From the NCBI GenBank assembly GCA_963976435.1, contig CAXBKQ010000011.1:62001-126000 (forward strand): a DNA stretch of 64,000 nucleotides, given 5' to 3'. The notes under the pieces are model-generated. The model had not been told where the DNA came from. It did not search any database and was given only the letters and a program-made list of their open reading frames with translations. The position numbers and the translations under genes were made by a program. Each line of letters opens with the position of its first letter. Position 1 is the stretch's first letter. Shown in pieces: positions 27,125 through 35,144 of this stretch. The stretch comes from CAKZNE01 sp963976435 (GTDB lineage Bacteria > Bacteroidota > Bacteroidia > Flavobacteriales > Schleiferiaceae).

Positions 27125-27170
27125 TGGAAAAATCAATCAACTTTTTGCCGTTCAATTCCTCCGGGTTTGG

Positions 27171-27794
27171 TTAAAGGTTCTGTTTACGTAATTTTTTTTC
27201 TAAATATTCTAATCCTTTAGGACTTGCAATTCCTCGTATATGGTATTCTAAAGCTTGTTTTTTTACCTCTGGAGAATGGAATTTTTCCATGAGTTCTTTT
27301 TGTTTATCCTGGATAGATTCCATTTTAGAACAGTATAAATGGGTAATAATATCAGTATCGATATTAGTACGGAAAAGACCATCTCTTTTTCCATTATCAA
27401 TGTTTTCGGCAATCATTTTATTGATAAGTTCTCTTCTACCAGCATACATGGCCTTCGCCGTTTGAGGGTAATATTTGTGCAATTGAAAATGTAATCCAGG
27501 ATTATGGTCTTTCATAATTTGACGAATAACATTGTCGATATCAAAAAGTTCATCTATTGAGTTTTGAGCACTTTTATGAATCTCCATCATACAGGAGTGA
27601 ACCTGATTAAATACGCTCATGGCACATTTGTTTACCAGGTCTGCTTTGTTCTCAAAATATTTGTAGAGAGTCTTTTTGGAAATCGCCATTTCACGCGCCA
27701 AATCGTCCATTGTAACACTTCGGATCCCGAATTTGTTAAATAAAACCAGGGCTCCAAGCACCATTTCTCTTTTTTGTTTTTCTTTTTCCTCCAT
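27171..27794 (-). CDS. TetR/AcrR-family repressor of the efflux operon
   Basis: The 207-residue protein has an N-terminal helix-turn-helix (VTMDDLAREMAISKKTLYKYFENKADLV, about residues 24-52) and a helical ligand domain. It is the first gene of the operon with tolC, adaptor and RND permease, so it probably represses the pump until a substrate binds. A cluster of four GAAACT half-sites lies directly upstream, and a different palindrome precedes the tolC-like gene. Confidence 0.92.
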   Translation of the reverse strand: MEEKEKQKREMVLGALVLFNKFGIRSVTMDDLAREMAISKKTLYKYFENKADLVNKCAMSVFNQVHSCMMEIHKSAQNSIDELFDIDNVIRQIMKDHNPGLHFQLHKYYPQTAKAMYAGRRELINKMIAENIDNGKRDGLFRTNIDTDIITHLYCSKMESIQDKQKELMEKFHSPEVKKQALEYHIRGIASPKGLEYLEKKLRKQNL

Positions 27795-27804
27795 AAATCG
27801 GGGG

Positions 27805-27864
27805 CAAATATAGAAACTATTTCAATCCGGAAACTATAAGAGTGTTAAAAGTTTCCAGAGTTTC
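27805..27864 (-). promoter_or_regulatory. tetR promoter region with four GAAACT half-sites
   Basis: On the minus strand TATATTTG (27812-27805) fits the -7 consensus and lies 10 nt before the tetR ATG. Just upstream are GAAACT at 27813-27818 and 27830-27835 and the inverted AGTTTC at 27850-27855 and 27859-27864. The inner pair extends to GGAAACT-N14-AGTTTCC. The arrangement suggests autoregulatory operator sites. Confidence 0.4.
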
Positions 27865-27913
27865 TAAAAAAACTTCTTTCCACGATTTTGAATGGAAAAT
27901 TTAAAAAATTGTG

Positions 27914-27921
27914 AACCTTTG
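27914..27921 (+). promoter_or_regulatory. Possible -7 element of asnS
   Basis: AACCTTTG matches TAnnTTTG at seven of eight defined and free positions and is 23 nt before the ATG. The nearest TTG upstream is 23 nt away, a little far. Confidence 0.25.
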
Positions 27922-27944
27922 CAGCCAAAATATTTTTTTGAAAA

Positions 27945-29375
27945 ATGACACACACTTCAATTTCAGAATTAATCGAGTCCAAGCCCATCGGCAGTGAAAT
28001 ACTAATTAAAGCCTGGGTAAGAACTTTTAGAGCCAATCGCTTTATTGCCCTTAATGATGGTAGTACTATTAAAACCTTACAGGTTGTTGTAGATTTTGAA
28101 ACTACGGATGAAGAAATCCTCAATAAAATAAATACTGGAGCTTGTATTTCGGTTAAAGGTGAGCTGGTGGCTTCAAAAGGAGCAGGACAGGAATTTGAAT
28201 TAATAGCTCGTGAAATTGAAATTTTAGGAGAGAGTAATCCTGAGGAATATCCTTTTCCACCCAAGAAATTTAATATGGAGTATTTGCGAAAAAATGCCCA
28301 TATGCGTGCAAGAACAAACACTTTTGCCGCCGTGTTAAGAATAAGACATGCCCTGTCCTTTGCTGTTCACCAGTATTTTAATGACAAGGGTTTTTTTATG
28401 ATGCATACGCCAATAATTACCGGATCTGATGCTGAAGGAGCTGGTGAAATGTTCAATGTTTCGATATTGGACAAAAAAACCCCACCACTAAATGAAGAAG
28501 GAGAAATTGATTACAGTAAAGATTTTTTCGAAAAAGAAACCAATCTTACCGTATCAGGGCAGCTCGAAGCTGAATTAGGTGCCTTAGCACTGGGAAAGGT
28601 TTATACTTTCGGTCCAACTTTTAGGGCGGAGAATAGTAATACCACCAGGCATTTAGCAGAATTTTGGATGATAGAACCAGAAGTAGCCTTTGCTAATTTG
28701 GATGATAATATGGATTTGGCAGAAGATTTCTTGAAATATGTTATTCAGTATGCTAAAGACCATTGTAAAGACGACTTGGAATTTTTAGACAAACGCTTTG
28801 CTGATGAGGAAAAGACTAAGCCTCAAAACCAAAGAAGCGACATGGGTTTATTGGAAAAATTGGATATGGTAAACTCCAATAATTTTTGCCGACTAAGCTA
28901 TACTGAAGCTATTGATATACTGCGAAATTCAAAACCTAATAAGAAAAAGAAATTTGAATATATCATAGATGGATGGGGAGCTGATTTGCAATCTGAACAT
29001 GAAAAATATTTGGTAAAACATTTTGGAACACCCGTAATTTTATACGATTACCCAGCCAATATAAAGGCCTTTTATATGAGGTTGAATGAAGATGGGAAAA
29101 CGGTAAGGGCTATGGATATTTTATTCCCTGGAATTGGTGAAATCGTTGGTGGATCCCAAAGGGAAGAACGCCATGATGTTCTAAAACAAAAAATTGCAGA
29201 ATTTAATATCCCTGAAGAAGAACTCTGGTGGTATTTAGAAACAAGAAAGTTTGGAACCTGTGTTCATAGTGGTTTCGGCTTGGGCTTTGAAAGATTGGTC
29301 TTATTTGTAACAGGAATGTCTAATATTCGCGATGTTATACCATTTCCAAGGACACCAGGAAGCGCTGAGTTTTGA
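27945..29375 (+). CDS. asnS: Asparaginyl-tRNA synthetase
   Basis: The 476-residue class IIb synthetase has an OB-fold anticodon domain (about 1-105), motif 2 in FGPTFRAENSNTTRHLAEFW and motif 3 in GFGLGFERLVLFVTG near the C-terminus. The pairing of AENS and HLAEFWMIEPE and the full length fit AsnRS rather than AspRS. It charges tRNA-Asn in the cytosol. It is divergent from the efflux tetR and transcribed towards rpoN. Confidence 0.95.
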   Translation: MTHTSISELIESKPIGSEILIKAWVRTFRANRFIALNDGSTIKTLQVVVDFETTDEEILNKINTGACISVKGELVASKGAGQEFELIAREIEILGESNPEEYPFPPKKFNMEYLRKNAHMRARTNTFAAVLRIRHALSFAVHQYFNDKGFFMMHTPIITGSDAEGAGEMFNVSILDKKTPPLNEEGEIDYSKDFFEKETNLTVSGQLEAELGALALGKVYTFGPTFRAENSNTTRHLAEFWMIEPEVAFANLDDNMDLAEDFLKYVIQYAKDHCKDDLEFLDKRFADEEKTKPQNQRSDMGLLEKLDMVNSNNFCRLSYTEAIDILRNSKPNKKKKFEYIIDGWGADLQSEHEKYLVKHFGTPVILYDYPANIKAFYMRLNEDGKTVRAMDILFPGIGEIVGGSQREERHDVLKQKIAEFNIPEEELWWYLETRKFGTCVHSGFGLGFERLVLFVTGMSNIRDVIPFPRTPGSAEF

Positions 29376-29414
29376 TTAAAAGCATTTATTTTTATAAATA
29401 AAATAGCAGAGAGA

Positions 29415-29446
29415 TTTGGTTTTTCATAAATTCGGCAATATTTTTG
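29415..29446 (+). promoter_or_regulatory. Candidate promoter of rpoN
   Basis: TTTG (29415-29418), 20 nt, then TATTTTTG (29439-29446), a full match to the Bacteroidota consensus. The ATG is about 60 nt downstream, leaving a leader of about 50 nt. Confidence 0.5.
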
Positions 29447-29505
29447 ATGGAAGCGCGAAAAAATTGGGCTAATCGAAAATGAATTTATAAAGACTCTCCC
29501 CTAAA

Positions 29506-30963
29506 ATGCTAAAGCAGCAGTTAAGTCAAAAGTTATTACAAAAATTATCTCCTCAGCAAATTCAGCTGATGAAGTTAATACAGCTGCCGACCCTTGCTTT
29601 AGAGCAAAAAATCAAAGAGGAATTGGAAGAAAATCCTGCTCTTGACGAAGGAGCAGAAAGTTTGGAAGAGGACAATTTTGGGGAAGACAATGATCAGTTT
29701 GAAGGGGAAGACAATCAATCTATCGAAGCCGAGGATATCAATGTTGATGAATATCTAAGCGACGATGAAGTTCCAGATTATAGGCTTAAAGCGAATAATT
29801 ATTCAAAGGATGATGAGGATGCCCGTGTACCTATTAGTGGAGGATCTACCTTTCGCGAATTGCTTCTAGATCAAATTGGAACGCATTTAATAAATGAGCA
29901 GGACAGAGCAATAGCTGAATATTTGATTGGTAATATTGATGATGATGGCTATATCCGTAGAGAACTTTCTGCCATAGTTGATGATTTGGCCTTTACCCAA
30001 AATATATTTTTGGAAGAAGAGAAGTTAGAAGAAATTCTAATGATAATTCAAGATCTGGACCCTCCCGGGGTAGGAGCAAGAGACCTTAGAGAATGTCTCT
30101 TAATTCAATTAAAGAAAAAACCAAACACTACCGATATTCGCTTGGCCTATGAAATAATTGACAATTATTTTGATGAATTTGCCAAAAAGCACTACTCCAG
30201 ATTAATTGAAAAATTAGAAATTGATGAGGATTATTTAAAAGGTGCTATTGAAGTAATCAGTAAGCTTAATCCCAAACCTGGTGGTTCTTCAAGTAATAAT
30301 CAAAAATCAGTTCAGGCGGTTATTCCCGACTTTACTCTCACTATTGAAGAAGGTGAATTGGAATTGTCCCTAAATTCTAGAAATGCTCCAGAGCTAAATG
30401 TTAGCAGAGAGTATAAGGATATGCTCGAAACCTATAAAAGTACCCAGGAGAAAAATAAAGCTCAAAAAGAGGCTGTAACTTTTGTAAAGCAAAAGCTAGA
30501 TAGTGCCAAATGGTTTATCGATGCCATTAGACAAAGGCAGCAAACCTTGCTGATTACCATGTCGTCCATCATGAATTTCCAAAGAGAATATTTTCTTACT
30601 GGCGATCAAAGGAAATTAAGGCCAATGATTTTGAAGAATATTGCTGAAGAAATAGGTATGGATATTTCCACGGTTTCGCGGGTAGCTAGTAATAAATACA
30701 TCCAAACTCCATATGGTACCTTTTTAATAAAAGAATTTTTCTCCGAATCCATGACCAATGAAGCTGGAGAGGAGGTTTCTACCAAAGAAATTAAAAAAAT
30801 TCTAGAAGATTCTGTGGCTGAAGAAAATAAAAGAAAGCCTTTAACAGATGAAAGGTTAGCCCAGCTTTTAAAAGAAAAAGGTTATCCTATTGCTAGAAGA
30901 ACGGTGGCAAAATACAGAGAACAGTTAGACATTCCAGTGGCTCGGTTGAGAAAAGAGTTGTAA
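29506..30963 (+). CDS. rpoN: RNA polymerase sigma-54 factor
   Basis: The 485-residue protein has the Gln/Leu-rich activator-interacting region (QLSQKLLQKLSPQQIQLMK, residues 3-23), a very acidic region II (about 48-95), the core-binding domain, a helix-turn-helix (IAEEIGMDISTVSRVASNKYIQTPYG) and the RpoN box near the C-terminus (ARRTVAKYREQLDIP). Sigma-54 directs transcription from -24/-12 promoters with AAA+ activators; none is encoded in this window. The stop codon shares one base with the next start. Confidence 0.97.
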   Translation: MLKQQLSQKLLQKLSPQQIQLMKLIQLPTLALEQKIKEELEENPALDEGAESLEEDNFGEDNDQFEGEDNQSIEAEDINVDEYLSDDEVPDYRLKANNYSKDDEDARVPISGGSTFRELLLDQIGTHLINEQDRAIAEYLIGNIDDDGYIRRELSAIVDDLAFTQNIFLEEEKLEEILMIIQDLDPPGVGARDLRECLLIQLKKKPNTTDIRLAYEIIDNYFDEFAKKHYSRLIEKLEIDEDYLKGAIEVISKLNPKPGGSSSNNQKSVQAVIPDFTLTIEEGELELSLNSRNAPELNVSREYKDMLETYKSTQEKNKAQKEAVTFVKQKLDSAKWFIDAIRQRQQTLLITMSSIMNFQREYFLTGDQRKLRPMILKNIAEEIGMDISTVSRVASNKYIQTPYGTFLIKEFFSESMTNEAGEEVSTKEIKKILEDSVAEENKRKPLTDERLAQLLKEKGYPIARRTVAKYREQLDIPVARLRKEL

Positions 30964-31565
30964 TGAGTCAGCAATTGGCAAAGGTTTTATCCTACCTCTT
31001 TCACCCGGTAATTTATCCGGTATTAGGAATACTAATCATTCTAAATTCTGTACCCTATTATATTCATTCCCAAGCTACCTTATTGGCTTTAATCTTTGTT
31101 TTTACTGGTACTTATATTATTCCGGTGCTGGTTAGTTTTTTAATGTTGAGGTTGAAAATTGTGGCTAGCCTTGAAATGAAAGAAGCGAAAGATAGAAGGT
31201 GGCCGTATTTAATTGGTGCTATCAGCTTTTATTTTACAGCTGCAGCCTTAAACAAAATTGGACTTAACAATGAATGCTATTTGTTTATTCAAGCTAGTGC
31301 AGTAGTTATACTGTTACATTTTGCAATGCTGAGGTATTGGAAACCTAGTGCTCATTTAGGATCTATAGGTGGATTTACAGGCCTTTTAATTGCTCTTTCT
31401 TTAAAATATCAAATTGGCTTATTGCCAATAATCGCCCTTTCCATATTGGCAGCAGGATTTTTGGCTACAGCAAGATTAAGCCTAAAAGCACATACTACTG
31501 GGGAGTTGCTTTTTGGTTATTTATCAGGATTAATTATGGTTGGATTATTTGTCTATTTCCTTTAG
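30963..31565 (+). CDS. Integral membrane protein, PAP2-like
   Basis: The 200-residue protein has six or so hydrophobic helices. Two weak motifs recall the PAP2 phosphatase signature: KPSAHLGSIGG (compare PSGH) and ARLSLKAHTTGELLFGY (compare SRxxxxxHxxxD, with Glu for Asp). If active it would remove phosphate from a lipid phosphate at the membrane; this is inference. The start shares one base with the rpoN stop, so it is translationally coupled. The stop overlaps the convergent barrel gene by 4 bp. Confidence 0.65.
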   Translation: MSQQLAKVLSYLFHPVIYPVLGILIILNSVPYYIHSQATLLALIFVFTGTYIIPVLVSFLMLRLKIVASLEMKEAKDRRWPYLIGAISFYFTAAALNKIGLNNECYLFIQASAVVILLHFAMLRYWKPSAHLGSIGGFTGLLIALSLKYQIGLLPIIALSILAAGFLATARLSLKAHTTGELLFGYLSGLIMVGLFVYFL

Positions 31566-32236
31566 AAAATAAGAGAAATTCCAATAGATACTGGCTGAAT
31601 CCCAGTCACCGAGGCATTGCCGGCATTTATCAAAGCCCCATCGGTAAACAATTCTGCTAATCCATAATAAGCATATAGGTTAAACCAACCATAGCCCATT
31701 CTTGTATAAACACCGTATCGGTATCTATTTAGCATACCTAAATTTTCAAAAGAAACAATGGCATTGTTGGTTCTCAATCGAGATGTGCTTTGAACCCTTA
31801 CCCCACCTTTTAGTCCTACATACCAACGAAAAAATTTACCATCATCGTTGGGGAGAGTTCTATACCTTAATTCAAAAATAGCATCTATAAATTCTGTATA
31901 AAGTCTATTTCTCTCAATACTATCGGTATCTAAAATTTGGTATATCTCTTCGCCATCAGACAAATCCGTAGACACATAGAGATTGCTATAGAAAGCTTGG
32001 CTGGAATAGTCAATTCCTCCAGCAATAGCAAATTTCCCATTTCCAAAAACCTTTTCTTTTAAAAGGGAAATGGTATGACCGTTTGGAATAAATTCCTGGG
32101 AAACACCCGCTGGGGCTAGGGTCATAAAATCATAGGTGTAATCGTAGAAAAACCAATCTTCTTGTTTCGGTTTTATCTGTGCAAAAGAGGCTAGAAAAGC
32201 CATGGAAAGAAGGCTGGTGAATATTATTTTTTTCAT
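31562..32236 (-). CDS. Small outer-membrane beta-barrel protein of unknown function
   Basis: From the ATG at 32236 the product has 224 residues with a signal peptide (IIFTSLLSMAFLASFAQ) and alternating amphipathic strands ending in phenylalanine (SIGISLIF), the usual C-terminal signature of barrels. No named family is recognised. It is the last gene of the minus-strand group after lipB, 55 nt downstream. Confidence 0.65.
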   Translation of the reverse strand: MKKIIFTSLLSMAFLASFAQIKPKQEDWFFYDYTYDFMTLAPAGVSQEFIPNGHTISLLKEKVFGNGKFAIAGGIDYSSQAFYSNLYVSTDLSDGEEIYQILDTDSIERNRLYTEFIDAIFELRYRTLPNDDGKFFRWYVGLKGGVRVQSTSRLRTNNAIVSFENLGMLNRYRYGVYTRMGYGWFNLYAYYGLAELFTDGALINAGNASVTGIQPVSIGISLIF

Positions 32237-32291
32237 AAAAGAAAGATTTATAGTTGAAAGATACAAAGGCTTATTCGGGGCATTAAATATT

Positions 32292-33011
32292 TCAGATATT
32301 TTTTTCCAAAATTAAATTAACATCAAAAACTTCCTCGAAATAATATTTTGTTTTTTGCTTTATTTCTTCGAGATCAATATTTCTACCCAATTCCTTTTGG
32401 AGGGAAGTAACACCTTTATCTGCAATCCCACAGGGAACAATATTGGTGAAATAATCCAGATCGGTATTTACATTAAAGGCCCAACCATGCATGGTTACCC
32501 AGCGGCTAGCCCTAACTCCTAAGGCCAAAATTTTCCGTGCATTGGACTTTCCAGGGTCTAGCCAAACGCCAGTTTCGCCTGGAGAACGGTCTCCTATAAG
32601 ATTATAATCACTTAAAACTTTAATAAATACTTCTTCAAGATATCTAAGGTATTTGTGGATATCAGAGAAAAAATGATCTAAATCTAAGATTGGGTATCCT
32701 ACCATTTGCCCTGGACCATGATAGGTAATATCCCCTCCTCTATTGATTTTATAGTATTTGGCATTTGCCTTTTCCAGTTTTTCAGCATTTATTAGTAAAT
32801 GCTCTTCTTTGCCGCTTTTCCCGAGAGTGTACACATGTGGATGTTCACAAAAAAGCAAATAATTTTTAGTAATAAGCCTATCCGGTTCGGCTAGTTTTCG
32901 ATTTGAAAATTTCCTTTGGATGGTATTATCAAAAAGCTCTTCCTGGTAGTCCCAAGCCTCCTTATAATCTATGAGGCCCAGATCTTGAAATAGAACAGGA
33001 ATACTATCCAT
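32292..33011 (-). CDS. lipB: Octanoyltransferase
   Basis: The 239-residue protein carries the LipB motifs RGGDITYHGPGQMVGYPILDL, the lysine region KILALGVRASRWVTMHG and the catalytic cysteine in VPCGIADKGVTSL. LipB moves octanoate from acyl carrier protein to lipoyl domains, the first step of lipoate synthesis. Length is typical. The ATG shares one base with the stop of the isomerase gene (TAATG), so the two are coupled. Confidence 0.95.
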   Translation of the reverse strand: MDSIPVLFQDLGLIDYKEAWDYQEELFDNTIQRKFSNRKLAEPDRLITKNYLLFCEHPHVYTLGKSGKEEHLLINAEKLEKANAKYYKINRGGDITYHGPGQMVGYPILDLDHFFSDIHKYLRYLEEVFIKVLSDYNLIGDRSPGETGVWLDPGKSNARKILALGVRASRWVTMHGWAFNVNTDLDYFTNIVPCGIADKGVTSLQKELGRNIDLEEIKQKTKYYFEEVFDVNLILEKNI

Positions 33012-34000
33012 TAAAGGGGAAGTTTTGCCAATTCAGATTTTAATAAATCGATAGATTTAATGTCCATTATATCCACCTTATTCAACTCAGAAAGAAAATA
33101 GCTTGTCCAATCTCCAAAATGAATTAGATATAAGCTTCTTTCAATATCACTCTCACCCAAACTCCATATTTCATGAATTTCCGGTGATTTTTGGGAAATA
33201 ATATTTTGGATTATCTCTATCCTTTTTTGATTTCTATTGAAGTCGTTTTTATTTCTCAAAAAGACGGGTACAAAATCAGAATTTCCTCCTTCCCATCCCA
33301 CTAATTCATTGTGGTTCATTTCTGGGATTTCCGCTTCCCATGCCAGCATTTTTGCATTTTCATTTAATTGTTGCCTCCATCGGGAAGCAATACCTAAATG
33401 GCCGCTAACAGCGTATAAAATTGCAGTTTTTGAAAAAAGAGCTTCTGCTAGTTTTTCCGCTTTTACTAGGGTTTCCGATTCTGATTGATCAAGTATAGTT
33501 ATAGCTTGATTTAAATTTTTATTCACTTCAAGATCTGCTAATCCATAAAATTCAAAATATCTACATAGGAAAGAAAAGGAATAGGCAAACATACTTCTTG
33601 GGGCAAACCCCCCTTTCATACTTAAAACATTATAATCATTGTCTTGAGCGATTTTTAGCAATTCTCCGCCGCTTGAAATACAAGCAATTTGAGCACCTTT
33701 GGATTGGGCAGATTTTGTGGCCATTAAGGTTTCCTCAGTGTTGCCGCTATAAGAACAGGCAATAAATAGAGTTTTACTATTGGTAAATGAAGGAATGGAG
33801 TAGTCTTTATTTACAAATACGGGGACCTTACAAATGGGTCTTAAAATTTCGGCTACAATGGTTCCACCAATTCCGGAACCTCCTAAGCCACTAATAATAA
33901 CATTCTCTATCGGCTCATCCCCAGATTTAAGATTTGTACTAGCAATTATTTCTAAGGATTCCCTTAAATGATTACTAAAATTGGCTATTAGTTCCTTCAT
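33011..34000 (-). CDS. SIS-domain phosphoglucose/phosphomannose isomerase
   Basis: The 329-residue protein has two SIS domains: GLGGSGIGGTIVAEIL and SYSGNTEETLMATKSA in the first, and the C-terminal motif QLNENAKMLAWEAEIPEMNH that characterises the bifunctional PGI/PMI family. It interconverts fructose-6-phosphate with glucose- or mannose-6-phosphate, linking glycolysis to sugar-nucleotide synthesis. It is followed at once by lipB. A TATTTTTG box at 34038-34045 may be its promoter. Confidence 0.88.
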   Translation of the reverse strand: MKELIANFSNHLRESLEIIASTNLKSGDEPIENVIISGLGGSGIGGTIVAEILRPICKVPVFVNKDYSIPSFTNSKTLFIACSYSGNTEETLMATKSAQSKGAQIACISSGGELLKIAQDNDYNVLSMKGGFAPRSMFAYSFSFLCRYFEFYGLADLEVNKNLNQAITILDQSESETLVKAEKLAEALFSKTAILYAVSGHLGIASRWRQQLNENAKMLAWEAEIPEMNHNELVGWEGGNSDFVPVFLRNKNDFNRNQKRIEIIQNIISQKSPEIHEIWSLGESDIERSLYLIHFGDWTSYFLSELNKVDIMDIKSIDLLKSELAKLPL

Positions 34001-34037
34001 GCAAATAAAATGATTTGAATAAATTCAAAACTACGTT

Positions 34038-34045
34038 CAAAAATA
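34038..34045 (-). promoter_or_regulatory. Candidate -7 element of the isomerase-lipB operon
   Basis: TATTTTTG on the minus strand lies 37 nt before the ATG at 34000. No proper TTG is found 19-20 nt further upstream. Confidence 0.3.
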
Positions 34046-34076
34046 TTAACAGAAGGCTGATTTTATCGAAATTTTC

Positions 34077-34679
34077 CTACAATTCAGGCTTTTCCTTGGT
34101 TCCGAATACCGTTTTTTGGAAGAGAAGTAATAATCCTACCCCAACTGATATGGATGCATCAGCCAAATTGAATATGGGTCGGAAAAAGATGAAATAATCA
34201 CCACCCAGCCACTCGGGTAAGTTTCCTTTAAACAGTGGAAAATAAAACATATCTACCACCCTTCCATAGAGAAAACCCTCATAACCACCTTCTTTGGGTA
34301 AGAATTCTGCGACATGGGTATAGGTACTTTCACTAAATAATAAACCGTAAAATGCAGAATCGATAATATTTCCTACAGCTCCTGCAAATATTAAAGAAAC
34401 ACAGGTTATAGAAATAGGCTTAGCCTTAGATTTCACTAAATTTTTGAGCCAGATAAAAATGGCAATAACGGTGGCGATTCTAAAAACCGAAAGCGCAAGC
34501 TTGCCCCAACTACCGCCAAATTCAAAACCGAAGGCCATTCCTCTATTTTCTATAAAATGAATGATGGCCCAATCTGCGAACCTAAATTCTTGGCCAATAT
34601 GCATATTGGTTTTTACCCAGATTTTTAAAATCTGATCTGCCAATAATACTAGGCTGATGATGAGAATGGCTCGCTTCAA
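34077..34679 (-). CDS. lspA: Lipoprotein signal peptidase (signal peptidase II)
   Basis: The 200-residue membrane protein has four helices and the two catalytic aspartates in GNIIDSAFYG and FNLADASISVG. It cleaves prolipoprotein signal peptides in the inner membrane; substrates in this window include the DUF4292 and adaptor lipoproteins. An insertion between the two motifs makes it longer than the Proteobacterial enzyme, as is common in Bacteroidota. No ATG fits the N-terminus KRAILIISLVLLADQILK, so TTG at 34679 is the start. It follows the DksA-like gene by 5 nt. Confidence 0.93.
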   Translation of the reverse strand: MKRAILIISLVLLADQILKIWVKTNMHIGQEFRFADWAIIHFIENRGMAFGFEFGGSWGKLALSVFRIATVIAIFIWLKNLVKSKAKPISITCVSLIFAGAVGNIIDSAFYGLLFSESTYTHVAEFLPKEGGYEGFLYGRVVDMFYFPLFKGNLPEWLGGDYFIFFRPIFNLADASISVGVGLLLLFQKTVFGTKEKPEL

Positions 34680-34684
34680 TTCGA

Positions 34685-35062
34685 CTATTGCCTGTTTTTA
34701 GCCTCTATGCTAAGTGTTGCATGAGGAACTAGTTTTAGCCTCTCCTTACTTATTAATTTACCTGTAACACGGCAAAGGCCATAGGTTTTATTTTCGATGC
34801 GGATAAGCGCATTTTTAAGGTCGCGAATAAATTTTTCTTGACGAACGGCTAATTGACTATTCGCCTCTTTACTCATCACATCACTACCTTCTTCAAAAGC
34901 TTTAAAGGTTGGTGAGGTATCATCCGTACCATTGTTTTTATCGTTGGCGAAAGTTTCTTTAAGCAGGGAAAGATCATGCTCTGCCTGTTTCATTTTTTCC
35001 AAAATGATGTTTTTGAATTCTTCAAGATCCTTATCACTATATCTTTCATGAGCTTCTGGCAT
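34685..35062 (-). CDS. DksA/TraR-like protein lacking the zinc-finger cysteines
   Basis: The 125-residue protein has the DksA-type helical hairpin (about 8-90) and a C-terminal zinc-finger-like region, YGLCRVTGKLISKERLKLVPHATLSIEAK. Canonical members have two CxxC pairs; here only one Cys (in GLC) remains, so zinc cannot be held in the usual way. The overall length and the tail are otherwise intact. DksA binds RNA polymerase and works with ppGpp; the same role is inferred. The order ileS - this gene - lspA is typical of Bacteroidota. Confidence 0.85.
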   Translation of the reverse strand: MPEAHERYSDKDLEEFKNIILEKMKQAEHDLSLLKETFANDKNNGTDDTSPTFKAFEEGSDVMSKEANSQLAVRQEKFIRDLKNALIRIENKTYGLCRVTGKLISKERLKLVPHATLSIEAKNRQ

Positions 35063-35144
35063 GATAATCAGTATTTTAGATATTATTAGTTTCGTTTATT
35101 TTTTGAGCAGACCAAATATAGAAATAATGTCTATTCCACCTTAT

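Noticed and set aside
29376..29505. AT-rich hairpin after asnS as a terminator
   Set aside because: The stem has only A-T pairs (ATTTAT/ATAAAT) and no clear T-tail, so it is too weak to call.
34685..35062. DksA-like gene as a pseudogene because of lost cysteines
   Set aside because: The frame is intact, the helical part is normal and the gene keeps its conserved operon place, so degeneration is not supported.
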